A stretch of 64,000 bases of DNA from Vibrio algarum (GTDB lineage Bacteria; Pseudomonadota; Gammaproteobacteria; Enterobacterales; Vibrionaceae), in NCBI RefSeq assembly GCF_028204155.1, contig NZ_JAQLOI010000001.1:1178001-1242000 (forward strand), given 5' to 3'. The notes beneath the pieces are model-generated. The model searched no databases. It saw only the letters and a list, made by a program, of their open reading frames with translations, and was not told the origin of the DNA. The translations under genes and the position numbers were made by a program. Below, one piece after another: positions 1-8,658 of this stretch; the first letter of the stretch is position 1, and the number at the start of each line of letters is the position of its first letter.

Positions 1-136
1 TATCGTTTTCTAATATAGCTGTTGCCTCTACCAGTGATTCAGCAGATACGACTTCCATATTGATTTTACTTATCTGGCTATTAAGATAGTTTCTAAAGCT
101 TCGGCTATCTTCGACAACTAATATTCGATTGTTCAA
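1..136 (-). CDS. Response regulator receiver domain, N-terminus only
   Basis: Partial gene running off the left edge; 45 codons are visible. The reading starts at a TTG at 136 preceded by GGGGTG four bases upstream, and begins NNRILVVEDSRSFRNYL. This is the first beta strand and acidic pocket of a CheY-like receiver domain, with the Glu-Asp pair that binds magnesium. The phosphorylated aspartate and the output domain lie outside the window, so the class (for example GGDEF or DNA-binding output) cannot be told. It is divergent from dinB. The TTG start is inferred from the ribosome binding site and from where the domain begins. Confidence 0.7.
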   Translation of the reverse strand, partial: MNNRILVVEDSRSFRNYLNSQISKINMEVVSAESLVEATAILEND

Positions 137-254
137 TTAACACCCCAATTTTCCGACTCTGCTTTGCATATAACCACAATGTAAATATATATGAAATAAT
201 CCATGCTATATATACATGTTTTAGAAAAAGATGCGGTCGAATTAATTTATACGT

Positions 255-274
255 TATACTGTATTTTTATACAG
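255..274 (+). promoter_or_regulatory. dinB promoter -10 with overlapping LexA (SOS) box
   Basis: CTG at 259-261 and CAG at 272-274 enclose ten A/T bases, matching the gammaproteobacterial LexA operator CTG-N10-CAG. A -10-like TATACT (255-260) overlaps its left edge, so LexA binding would block RNA polymerase. The -35 region is weak. The dinB start codon lies 15 bp downstream. DNA damage control of dinB is established in E. coli; here it is inferred from the box. Confidence 0.88.
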
Positions 275-288
275 CTATTAGATTTTGC

Positions 289-1371
289 ATGAAAATGCCC
301 GAAACTGTCGATAAACAAAGAAAAATCATTCATGTCGATATGGACTGTTTTTATGCGGCCGTAGAAATGAGGGATTTTCCAGAGTACCAGAATGTTGCAC
401 TTGCGGTTGGAGGCAGTGAAAAGCAGCGTGGAGTGATCAGCACCTGTAATTATGAAGCGAGGAAGTTTGGTGTTCGCTCGGCAATGCCGACTGGTCAGGC
501 TTTGAAATTGTGTCCTCATCTGCGGCTAGTTCCCGGACGAATGCAAGTATATAAAGAGGTCTCTAAGCAGATAAGAAGTATTTTCGAGAGGTATACATTA
601 AAAATTGAACCCCTTTCACTCGATGAGGCATATCTAGACGTAACCGATTGTAAGATGTTGTATGGTTCTGCAACTTTAATAGCCCAAGCAATACGTGAAG
701 ATATCGAGAATGAACTAGGGCTAACTGCTTCTGCTGGCATCGCGCCAATCAAATTTTTGGCGAAGGTAGCCTCGGATATGAATAAACCTAACGGTCAATT
801 TGTTATACCTCCCAATGAGGTACAAAACGTAATTGATAAGCTCCCGCTGGAGAAGATCCCAGGTGTCGGTAAGGTGAGTTTAGAAAAATTACAGAAGGCG
901 GGTTTTTTTGTTTGTGAAGATATAAAAAATAGTGACTATCGTGAATTATTGCTTAAGTTCGGACGATTAGGAGCATCACTTTGGAAACGCAGCCACGGTA
1001 TCGATGCTCGTGAGGTTGAAACAGAGCGTGAAAGAAAATCAGTGGGAGTGGAAAGAACCTTCTCAAAAAATATATCGAGTTACGAAGAGTGTTGGCAAAT
1101 CATTGAGCATAAGTTGTACCCTGAACTGGAAAAGCGTTTGTTAAAGGCCAACCCTGGTGGCGATATTATGAAGCAGGGCATAAAAATGAAATTTGCTGAC
1201 TTTCAACAAACAACGATAGAGCATATCCATAGCCAACTTGATTTGTCATATTTTAAAGAGTTACTCCATGATATTCTTCAGCGCCAAAATGGTAGAGAAA
1301 TCCGGCTTTTAGGGTTAAGTGTGATGCTAAAACCAGAAGAGAAAACGAAACAACTGAGTTTGGAACTATAG
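289..1371 (+). CDS. dinB: DNA polymerase IV (Y-family translesion polymerase)
   Basis: Copies damaged templates without proofreading during the SOS response. The 360-residue protein has the Y-family palm motif HVDMDCF with metal ligand Asp17 near the start, the second catalytic motif SLDEAYLD with Asp112 and Glu113, helix-hairpin-helix residues around IPGVGKVSLEKL, and a little-finger domain up to about residue 345. It ends in KQLSLEL, a good fit to the beta-clamp binding motif. Length fits the family (E. coli 351). A second in-frame ATG two codons in could be the true start. A LexA box sits just upstream, and the stop codon overlaps the GTG of the next gene by one base. Confidence 0.96.
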   Translation: MKMPETVDKQRKIIHVDMDCFYAAVEMRDFPEYQNVALAVGGSEKQRGVISTCNYEARKFGVRSAMPTGQALKLCPHLRLVPGRMQVYKEVSKQIRSIFERYTLKIEPLSLDEAYLDVTDCKMLYGSATLIAQAIREDIENELGLTASAGIAPIKFLAKVASDMNKPNGQFVIPPNEVQNVIDKLPLEKIPGVGKVSLEKLQKAGFFVCEDIKNSDYRELLLKFGRLGASLWKRSHGIDAREVETERERKSVGVERTFSKNISSYEECWQIIEHKLYPELEKRLLKANPGGDIMKQGIKMKFADFQQTTIEHIHSQLDLSYFKELLHDILQRQNGREIRLLGLSVMLKPEEKTKQLSLEL

Positions 1372-1853
1372 TGGATAAACAAATACTAATTAATGCCATT
1401 ATTGAGCAGCTCGAAAAAATACATCAAGTTGCATTGAGCGCGACTCAAACTGCGATAGACGCTGCAACAGATGATGAGACAGTACCTGAACACAAATACG
1501 ATACGTTAGCTCTAGAGGCTTCTTATCTCGCCCATGGCCAAGCCTTAAGAGTTCAAGAGTGTGAGTCGGACATTCAACAATATAAGCGCCTACCCGTTAG
1601 AGTCTTTGAGTTAATTGATAACGTTAAAATAGGCGCTTTGGTTGAGTTAATCGATGAGAAGGATAGAAGGTTTCTATTTTTTATGGGGCCATGTGCTGGT
1701 GGTGTCACCGTTGAGTGTCAAGGTAAAGAGGTGTCACTGCTGACTTCTAAAGCGCCTTTAGGCACGGCCTTATTAGGTAAGCAAGTTGGTGATGAAATTA
1801 GCCTGAATATCGCGGGCAAGCAGATTTGGTACGAGCTAGTCCATATAAGCTAA
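1371..1853 (+). CDS. GreA/GreB C-terminal-domain-like protein
   Basis: 160 residues. The C-terminal third carries SKAPLGTALLGKQVGDEI, which resembles the FKBP-like domain of GreA/GreB transcription elongation factors (usual form SPLGxALLGKxxGDEI). The first 75 residues are largely helical and lack an obvious match to the long Gre coiled coil with its paired acidic tip, so transcript-cleavage activity is doubtful. The GTG start overlaps the dinB stop in TAGTG, implying translational coupling and shared SOS control. It may act at RNA polymerase or ribosomes, but this is inference from the fold only. There is no close characterised relative that I recognise. Confidence 0.7.
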   Translation: MDKQILINAIIEQLEKIHQVALSATQTAIDAATDDETVPEHKYDTLALEASYLAHGQALRVQECESDIQQYKRLPVRVFELIDNVKIGALVELIDEKDRRFLFFMGPCAGGVTVECQGKEVSLLTSKAPLGTALLGKQVGDEISLNIAGKQIWYELVHIS

Positions 1854-1923
1854 CCGAATATTGACTGAGTTAATGTAGTTATTTGTTATGGTTAGGTTGA
1901 AGAGATGAGATTTCGAGGATGAT

Positions 1924-2670
1924 ATGAAAAAAATAGTTATAAGTTTGATGCTCTGCTTCAGTGTTGGAGCACAAGCGGCTAAACAATGTAGCGTTGACAT
2001 TAAAAATGAGGTGCATCTCGATGGGCATCAAGTTGAAATAGTTCAACCCGATGCGTCTAAAGTACTTATTGACCAAGATAATAATGTGTTTATTAATGGT
2101 GAAAAGCTCGACTTAAACCAAGCACAAATAGACGCGATTGAAAGCTATCGAGAACATATGAATAAATATGTCCCTCAAGTGTTAGATATCGCACGTGATG
2201 GGTTAGAACTCGCTCAAAATGCGTTAGATGAAATAGCCGTTAGCTTTAATAATTCCGAAGCTTTTAATAGCGTTAAAGAGGCATTAGAAGAGTTTTTCAA
2301 TGGGATGGCGCAGCGCTATCAAAAAGATGAACAGTTCATATTGCAAGAAGCGGCCTTTAGCGATGCGGTAGCAACTTGGAAAGAAGATTTTGCAGCTGCA
2401 AGAGAAACATTCAACGCCGAATTTTTCTCTAGTGCGTTTACTGCTATATCTGAACAGATGAATGCAGAAGGTGGGCTAAACTTGACGGAATTGAAGGATA
2501 AATTGGTTGAGTTACAAGCGAATTTAACGACGAAACTAGAAGCTGATTCCAAAGAAATTGAGAAGGATGCTAAGCAATATTGTGGTGATTTAGAAGCGGT
2601 GGCAGAAGAAGAAAAAATGCTACACGAGAAAATTCCTGAACTTAAAGATTACCAAGTATTTTTGATTTAG
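1924..2670 (+). CDS. yggN: YggN family (DUF2884) periplasmic protein
   Basis: 248 residues with a Sec signal peptide (about residues 1-19, ending GAQAA). The mature protein begins with a cysteine-containing beta segment (QCSVDIKNEVHL), then a short DNNVFINGEKLDLNQAQ stretch characteristic of YggN/DUF2884, followed by a long, mainly alpha-helical acidic region and a late cysteine (KQYCGDLEAV) that could pair with the first. The function of the family is not known. It is separated from the upstream Gre-like gene by 70 bp and looks monocistronic. Confidence 0.85.
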   Translation: MKKIVISLMLCFSVGAQAAKQCSVDIKNEVHLDGHQVEIVQPDASKVLIDQDNNVFINGEKLDLNQAQIDAIESYREHMNKYVPQVLDIARDGLELAQNALDEIAVSFNNSEAFNSVKEALEEFFNGMAQRYQKDEQFILQEAAFSDAVATWKEDFAAARETFNAEFFSSAFTAISEQMNAEGGLNLTELKDKLVELQANLTTKLEADSKEIEKDAKQYCGDLEAVAEEEKMLHEKIPELKDYQVFLI

Positions 2671-2795
2671 CTTACATGAGGGATAAGTTTGGTAAGAAGC
2701 CATACTATTTCTATCGTAGTAATGGTGGTTCATTTAATAACATTTATAAGCTTTTCGTCATTTCTATGAAGCGGGGTTATCTCTTACGATACCGA

Positions 2796-2857
2796 CGTCA
2801 TCTCCACGAAAGTGGAGATCTAAATCCACCCAGATTCCCGTTTTCACGGGAAAGACG
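2796..2857. repeat. REP-like double hairpin
   Basis: Two adjacent short hairpins lie between short CGTC and GACG ends. The first is an 8-bp perfect stem ATCTCCAC/GTGGAGAT with a GAAA loop (2800-2819). The second is a 7-bp perfect stem TTCCCGT/ACGGGAA (2835-2852). This resembles the bacterial intergenic REP/REPIN class built on CGTCATTCCCGC-type units. Only one copy is seen in the window, so the family assignment rests on resemblance. The rest of 2671-2923 shows no gene. Confidence 0.55.
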
Positions 2858-2923
2858 AGGTTTGGCTGCTAACTGAACAGCATGACGGTTTAACGAGAAT
2901 CGCGGCGAACCGAGAAAGTGCAC

Positions 2924-3115
2924 TTATCTAAATTGCTTTGCTTGGGTTAAAAACTCGAACCCAGCCGTCGCGAGCTTTGCCTCTAAAGCGATACGATCAA
3001 TGTCATAAAATTTCACGAGCTCATTTAAGTCACCATCAAAGTCATCCCTAAGTTTCAAGTTAACGATGCTCATCAACATAATAGTGTCCATACTTTCAAA
3101 TTTTGATAAATCCAT
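2924..3115 (-). CDS. DUF4250 domain protein
   Basis: 63 residues covering one DUF4250 domain: SMDTIMLMSIVNLKLRDDF, then a helix and an LxxKLATAGFEF ending, a pattern shared by small proteins of this family. No function is established. It follows yaeP by three bases on the same strand, so the two are probably co-transcribed. Confidence 0.8.
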   Translation of the reverse strand: MDLSKFESMDTIMLMSIVNLKLRDDFDGDLNELVKFYDIDRIALEAKLATAGFEFLTQAKQFR

Positions 3116-3118
3116 TAC

Positions 3119-3322
3119 TTAGTCCTCAAAGTCAGAGATAAGCAAGTTAGCGGCAGCAAATGCGGCTTTTTCTCGTGTCTCTTTAGTCAGTGATTCATCT
3201 GCAGCAATTTCGTTTAGCGTTTTTATTACGCACGTAATTGCTTGAGGGATGTACCCTTGATCGCCACTGCCTATTTGTGCATAAAGTTCGCGAACTAAAT
3301 CGCAACAGTCGTATATTTTCAT
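3119..3322 (-). CDS. yaeP: YaeP family (UPF0253) small protein
   Basis: 67 residues, mainly helical. The sequence matches the YaeP pattern: CCDLVRELYAQIGSGDQGYI near the start, a central VIKTLNEIAADESL, and the ending REKAAFAAANLLISDFED. E. coli YaeP has 66 residues and also lies in the proS-tsaA neighbourhood, which supports orthology. The function is unknown. Confidence 0.9.
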   Translation of the reverse strand: MKIYDCCDLVRELYAQIGSGDQGYIPQAITCVIKTLNEIAADESLTKETREKAAFAAANLLISDFED

Positions 3323-3416
3323 TTTAAGTATCCAAGCATTTCAAATTAATATTTATGCTCAATAATATACACAGCGCTAGAAAGGATGACAAAGATTGAT
3401 TTTATTATCCGTCCAT

Positions 3417-3440
3417 AAAAAAGGGCTGCGTTAGCAGCCC
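3417..3440 (-). terminator. Rho-independent terminator of proS
   Basis: On the minus strand GGGCTGC-TAAC-GCAGCCC is followed by six T. It starts 21 bases after the proS stop codon. Confidence 0.92.
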
Positions 3441-3460
3441 TTAGCCATATTGTCGGTGGC

Positions 3461-5176
3461 TTAGCTTAGTTGAGCTTTTACATGTTCAACGACAGAATCC
3501 ATAGCGATAGCGATTTTTTCACCATTACGACGGTTCTTATATTCGAAGTTTCCTTCGTCCATACTGCGATCGCCAATAACGATGGTATGTGGAATTCCGA
3601 TCAGTTCCATATCTTTAAACATGACACCCGGACGTTCTTTCCTATCATCGAATAAAACTTCAATGCCTTGGGCGGTTAGATCCGCGTATAGTTTTTCTGC
3701 TGCTTCTTTGACTCGATCAGATTTGTGCATGTTCATTGGCACGATCACTACTTGGAAAGGAGCGATGGCTTCAGGCCAAATGATACCGAATTTATCATGA
3801 TTTTGTTCAATTGCAGCTGCAACAACACGGGTACAACCAATACCGTAACAACCCATTTCCATTACTTGGTTTTTACCATCAGGACCAAGAACAGCAGCGT
3901 TCATTGATTTTGAATAGTTATTACCTAACTGGAATATATGACCAACTTCGATACCGCGTTTAAGTTGGATGGTTCCTTTACCACAAGGGCTAGGATCGCC
4001 TTCTACTACATTACGTAAGTCTTCAACTTTACCAAGTTCTACGTCGCGACCCCAGTTGATGCCGAAGTAATGTTTACCATCGACGTTAGCACCAGCTCCA
4101 AAATCACTCATTACGGCAACGGTACGATCTACAATAAACGGTAGCTCTAAACCAACAGGACCAAGTGAACCAGGGCCAGCTCCAATCAGTGCACGGATTT
4201 CAGCTTCTTCAGCAAACTCTAGTGGTGAGGCTACTTCAGCTAAGTTCTCTGCTTTGATTTCGTTTAAGTCGTGATCCCCACGAATAAGCAAGGCAACTAA
4301 GTCAGCGTCTATTTCTTCAGAAGCTTTTACAAATAGTGTTTTGACTGTTTTTTCAATTGGTAGATCAAATTGTTCGACTAATTCGGCAATGGTCTTAGCA
4401 TTTGGTGTATCCACCAATTCAAGCTCTTTAGTTGCTTGGGCTAAAGGCGTTGTTGGTGCTAAAGCTTCTGCTTTTTCGATGTTAGCCGCATATTCAGACT
4501 CATTCGAGAAAGCGATAAGGTCTTCGCCACTTTCAGCTAGTACGTGGAATTCGTGTGAACCACTGCCACCAATAGAGCCTGTATCGGCCAATACTGGACG
4601 GAAGTCTAGTCCCATGCGGCTAAATACGTTGCAATAGGCTTGATGCATCTCAGCGTATGTTTCCACTAAGCTTTCTTTATCTAGGTGAAAAGAGTAAGCA
4701 TCTTTCATTATGAATTCACGAGAACGCATTACACCGAAACGAGGGCGAACCTCATCACGAAACTTGGTTTGAATCTGGAATAGGTTCAAAGGAAGTTGTT
4801 TGTATGATTTAACTTCGTTACGCACCATATCCGTGATCACTTCTTCGTGCGTCGGACCTAGTACAAACGGTCGGCCGTGTCGATCTGCAATTCTTAGCAG
4901 CTCGGGACCAAATTTGTCCCAACGTCCTGTTTCTTCCCATAGTTCAGAAGGTTGAACGACGGGCATGATTAACTCGACAGATCCGGCATTGTTCATCTCT
5001 TCACGAACAATATTTTCGACTTTACGCAGCACACGTAGACCTGTAGGTAGCCAAGTATATAGACCTGAAGCTAGCTTACGAATCATACCCGCACGCAACA
5101 TTAGCTGATGGCTAATGATTTCTGCGTCGTTTGGAGTCTCCTTCAGGGTTGAAAGAAGATATTTACTGGTACGCAT
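3461..5176 (-). CDS. proS: Prolyl-tRNA synthetase
   Basis: Charges tRNA-Pro with proline in the cytoplasm. The 571-residue protein (E. coli 572) has the class II catalytic core in the first 230 residues (PTHEEVITDMVRNEV, FRDEVRPRFGVMRSREF), a YbaK-like editing insertion at about 240-400 that hydrolyses mis-charged alanyl-tRNA-Pro, the third class II motif region near CYGIGCTRVVAA, and an anticodon-binding domain at the C-terminus. It is full length. tsaA follows upstream on the same strand with a 66-bp gap, and a terminator follows the gene. Two cognate tRNA-Pro genes occur later in the window. Confidence 0.98.
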   Translation of the reverse strand: MRTSKYLLSTLKETPNDAEIISHQLMLRAGMIRKLASGLYTWLPTGLRVLRKVENIVREEMNNAGSVELIMPVVQPSELWEETGRWDKFGPELLRIADRHGRPFVLGPTHEEVITDMVRNEVKSYKQLPLNLFQIQTKFRDEVRPRFGVMRSREFIMKDAYSFHLDKESLVETYAEMHQAYCNVFSRMGLDFRPVLADTGSIGGSGSHEFHVLAESGEDLIAFSNESEYAANIEKAEALAPTTPLAQATKELELVDTPNAKTIAELVEQFDLPIEKTVKTLFVKASEEIDADLVALLIRGDHDLNEIKAENLAEVASPLEFAEEAEIRALIGAGPGSLGPVGLELPFIVDRTVAVMSDFGAGANVDGKHYFGINWGRDVELGKVEDLRNVVEGDPSPCGKGTIQLKRGIEVGHIFQLGNNYSKSMNAAVLGPDGKNQVMEMGCYGIGCTRVVAAAIEQNHDKFGIIWPEAIAPFQVVIVPMNMHKSDRVKEAAEKLYADLTAQGIEVLFDDRKERPGVMFKDMELIGIPHTIVIGDRSMDEGNFEYKNRRNGEKIAIAMDSVVEHVKAQLS

Positions 5177-5242
5177 TTATGGTATCCGTTCATCATGGTT
5201 ATTAAAAATTTAGCTAGATATGATATCAGCCATTTGCTTTAG

Positions 5243-5941
5243 TCAAAAGCGTTCAATAGCAGTGACGGTAACTAAATCGCCGTTTACCTTAAATTTAACG
5301 TTCAGATCAAATAAGTTGACGGCATATTCTTTGTTGTCTGCCTGATTCTTTTTATAAGCAGGCCTTGGGTCCTGGCCTAATACTTCGCAAATTACCGCTC
5401 GCACTTGTCCTTTGTTGGCATGGAAACGAAGTTGTTGGTCGGCAATATTAGAAAATACAACGTTGAGTAGTTTTGGTTCAGTCTGAGCAAACCCTCCGTT
5501 CGCATCATAGACTGCGTCCGAATAAGGAATATAGGGTTTGATATCAATAATGGGTGTTCTATCTACGAGATCTACGCTGCCTAATTCAATCCAAATTTGT
5601 CCTTCTTCTTGTTTCACTCCCTTTAATTCGACTGCTGACATTCCAATACCGTTTGGTCTGAATGGAGAGCGAGAAGAAAACACACCAACACGTTCATTAC
5701 CACCTAATCGAGGGGGTCTTACTGTTGGCGTCCAACCGGCATGTAGGTTCTGGTCGAATAAAAACAGTAGCCAAAGGTGGCTAAATTGCTCAATTCCACG
5801 AACGGCCTCTGGCGAATTAGATAGGCCAGTTAATTGAATTTTTGCCGTTGCACTAGGGGCTAAACGAGGTTGTCTAGGGACAGCAAACTTCTCTTTATAA
5901 GGGGTATGAATGATACCGATAGGCTCTAACGTGTGATCCAT
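5243..5941 (-). CDS. tsaA: tRNA (t6A37) N6-methyltransferase TrmO/TsaA
   Basis: Methylates the N6-threonylcarbamoyladenosine at position 37 of tRNA-Thr, using SAM bound by an unusual beta-barrel (TrmO/YaeB family). The 232 residues include the family signatures EPIGIIHTPYKEKFAVPRQP at the start, GIEQFSHLWLLFLFDQN, and FSSRSPFRPNGIGMSAVEL, where the SAM site lies. E. coli TsaA has 235 residues and is also next to proS. It is probably co-transcribed with proS. The 296 bp upstream to the abgT start show no further gene. Confidence 0.94.
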   Translation of the reverse strand: MDHTLEPIGIIHTPYKEKFAVPRQPRLAPSATAKIQLTGLSNSPEAVRGIEQFSHLWLLFLFDQNLHAGWTPTVRPPRLGGNERVGVFSSRSPFRPNGIGMSAVELKGVKQEEGQIWIELGSVDLVDRTPIIDIKPYIPYSDAVYDANGGFAQTEPKLLNVVFSNIADQQLRFHANKGQVRAVICEVLGQDPRPAYKKNQADNKEYAVNLFDLNVKFKVNGDLVTVTAIERF

Positions 5942-6237
5942 CTTTTTATTCAGTTAATGGTTGGTACCGATAAAATAGCATAAATAAACCGATAGAATTT
6001 ATTTTTAATAATTAGGGCCAATGACGCGGCAATGTAACGAGTTCGTTAATGCGGGTGATTAGGCATATAGCCTCGTTATATAAGGGCCTGGTGATATTAC
6101 TGCCTTTGTAAAAGTTAGGTAAATTAATTAAAAATTAAGGTGTGGAACCACTACTCATTGCGCTTATTTCTGTAGCCTCCCACCTCCTTTATGACATGGA
6201 TTGTGTCACGACGAATTACTAACTTTAGGAGAGAAGT

Positions 6238-7826
6238 ATGAGTTCATCAGCTTCAATTAAGATTAGCCCCCCCAAAAGCCTTTATTTACTCGTTTTTTGG
6301 ATAGTGTGGAATACCTTGGAAACCTATTACCTCATCCCATCACTCTATTTGCTATCTTTTGTTTAGCAATCTTAATATCTTCAGGTATTGCCGGTTACTT
6401 TGAGGTGTCGGTTATGGACCCTAGACCGGAAGGTTCACGAGGTCGCTCTGTTGATGGAATTATTCATGTAGTCAGCTTACTTAATGCGGATGGTTTACGT
6501 TTAATTGTGACGAACCTAGTCACAAATTTCACGGGTTTTGCCCCTCTAGGCACTGTTTTAGTGGCTATGTTAGGTGTTGCTGTTGCTGAACACTCAGGAA
6601 TGCTTTCTGCTGGTATGCGTGGGTTGGTGATGGGCGCGTCGAAGCGCATGGTAACCATTGCGGTTATCTTTGCTGGTATTATTTCTAATACAGCTTCAGA
6701 GCTTGGGTATGTTGTTCTTATTCCATTGGCTGCGATGCTATTTCATTCGCTAGGGCGTCATCCACTAGCCGGTTTGGCGGCAGCGTTTGCTGGTGTCTCT
6801 GGTGGCTATTCTGCCAACTTATTGATAGGTACTGTCGATCCTCTTCTTTCTGGTATCACTGAAACTGCCGCTCAAATGCTTGATCCTGAGTATGTGGTTG
6901 GGCCTGAAGTGAACTGGTACTTCATGTTTATTTCTACTTTCTTCATTACTTTTACAGGTGCATTTGTCACTGAGAAAATTGTTGAACCTAAACTTGGTCA
7001 ATACAATGTAGATGAAGCAGCAGAAGACTTATCACAAGATAAAATGGGTAAACTAAGTGACGATGAAAAACGAGGTTTAAAATTTGCGGGTATTGCTATA
7101 GTTGCCGTCTCTGCCATTTTAGCTCTTACCATTGTTCCCGAGAATGGTGTGCTTCGTCATCCTGAAACGGGTGCGGTAGCTGGTTCCCCATTCTTGAAGA
7201 GTATTGTTGCTTTTATTTTTGTTTTTTTTGCCATTCCCGGATTTGTTTACGGCAAAGTTGTGGGAACAATGAAAAACGATCGGGACGTAATCAACGCGAT
7301 GTCTAAGTCTATGTCATCGATGGGGATGTACATTGTTCTCGTTTTCTTTGCTGCTCAGTTTGTGGCTTTCTTTAGCTGGACTAATTTTGGTCAAGTGACC
7401 GCTGTATTAGGGGCTGACTTCTTACAGAGTATTGGGCTCACTGGACCACTGCTGTTTTTCGCATTTATCTTGATGTGTGCGTTTATTAACTTGATGATAG
7501 GTTCTGCTTCTGCTCAATGGGCGGTAACCGCCCCTATATTTGTGCCTATGCTGATGTTGGTTGGCTATGCACCTGAAACGATTCAAGCGGCATACCGAAT
7601 TGGCGATTCCACCACTAACATTATCACACCGATGATGAGTTACTTTGGGTTGATTCTCGCTGTAGCTAGCCGATATATGAAAAACTTAGGTATCGGTACA
7701 CTAATAGCGACTATGCTTCCTTATTCACTCATATTTATGGTCGGTTGGAGCTTGCTATTCTATGTGTGGGTATTCTTACTTGGACTCCCTGTTGGGCCGG
7801 GTGCCGCGACGTATTACATTCCATAG
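6238..7826 (+). pseudogene. AbgT-family transporter, frameshifted in codon 12-13 at a poly-C run
   Basis: AbgT-type inner-membrane transporter (p-aminobenzoyl-glutamate or drug/proton antiport family), about 12 membrane segments, with EYLGNLLPHPITLFAIFC, GSASAQWAVTAPIFVPM and GDSTTNIITPMMSY typical of the family. The natural start is the ATG at 6238 after TTTAGGAGAG, reading MSSSASIKISPP. It then runs into C7 at 6267-6273 and leaves frame. With an eighth C it would read QKPLFTRFLDSVEYLG and continue to 7826 as a 529-residue protein. As sequenced, only an internal TTG at 6297 opens the long frame (509 residues). The loss may be a sequencing error or phase variation. Substrate is not predictable. 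Confidence 0.85.
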
Positions 7827-7932
7827 TTTTTGAGAGTCTCTCCATATTTCCTAAATAGTCGGGGAATATGGAGGACTGAACAACCATCAATGAATTGTGT
7901 TTTTGTTCCTTATCCATCGAAGATGAGAAAAC

Positions 7933-8574
7933 CTAGTATTGCATTAACGTCAATAATTCTTTGCTGGTGAGTTCAGGGTTGTCTGAATGGCAAATTGCTG
8001 TGACTAAAGCGATACCATCGACCCCCGTTTTTGATACCTCATTGATGTTAGTTTTGTTGATTCCACCAATGGCGACAATAGGTTGCTGACTCTTTTTTAC
8101 AGCATGTTTCAGTCCTTCCAATCCCCACTCTTTTAGGGTGTCGGTTTTAGTTGGTGTTGAAAAGATGGCGCTAAGGCCAATATAATCAATAGGTAGATGT
8201 TGAGATTCTGCAAGCTGAGTTTCATCTTCTACAGATAAGCCAATAATCATTTTGTCTCCTACTAATCGTCGAGCAGTGGCTACCGGCATATCACTTTGAC
8301 CCAAATGGATGCCATCAGCTTGAACGGCAAGCGCAACATCAACTCGGTCGTTGATGATAAGCGGTATACCTGTACCTTGGATGATGGTTTTAATAGCCGT
8401 AGCTCTTGCAATAAAGGCTTGTATGTCGCCATGTTTTTCACGGATCTGAACAGCGGTAACCCCTCCTTGAATAGCTTGCTTTACTACCTTCTTTAAGGTG
8501 GCAATGTCTTGTTGGTCATCAGTGACCAGATAAAGTCGGTATGGGTTTATTTTGTTTTTCACTTTTACGTTCAC
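7933..8574 (-). CDS. thiE: Thiamine-phosphate synthase
   Basis: Joins HMP diphosphate and thiazole phosphate to thiamine phosphate. The 213-residue TIM barrel begins YRLYLVTDDQQD, continues with VTAVQIREKHGD (Lys/Arg phosphate ligands), IINDRVDVALAVQADGIHLGQSD, and closes with IVAIGGI and GVDGIALVTAI phosphate loops. It is the last gene of a thiD-Z-X-Y-M-E operon headed by a TPP riboswitch, 84 bp after thiM. Length and motifs are normal. Confidence 0.96.
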   Translation of the reverse strand: MNVKVKNKINPYRLYLVTDDQQDIATLKKVVKQAIQGGVTAVQIREKHGDIQAFIARATAIKTIIQGTGIPLIINDRVDVALAVQADGIHLGQSDMPVATARRLVGDKMIIGLSVEDETQLAESQHLPIDYIGLSAIFSTPTKTDTLKEWGLEGLKHAVKKSQQPIVAIGGINKTNINEVSKTGVDGIALVTAICHSDNPELTSKELLTLMQY

Positions 8575-8658
8575 TTGTCGCTTATCCTGTTATCTCCATC
8601 TTTCTAAACAATTGCCTACAAAGGTGGAGAACGGTTCGTTAAATTGACCTAAATCGAA

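Noticed and set aside
2676..2876. 66-codon open frame after yggN
   Set aside because: It crosses the REP-like hairpins, has no ribosome site and no recognisable family.
7840..7873. Hairpin between converging abgT and thiE as a terminator
   Set aside because: The stem has a bulge and there is no T-tract on either side.
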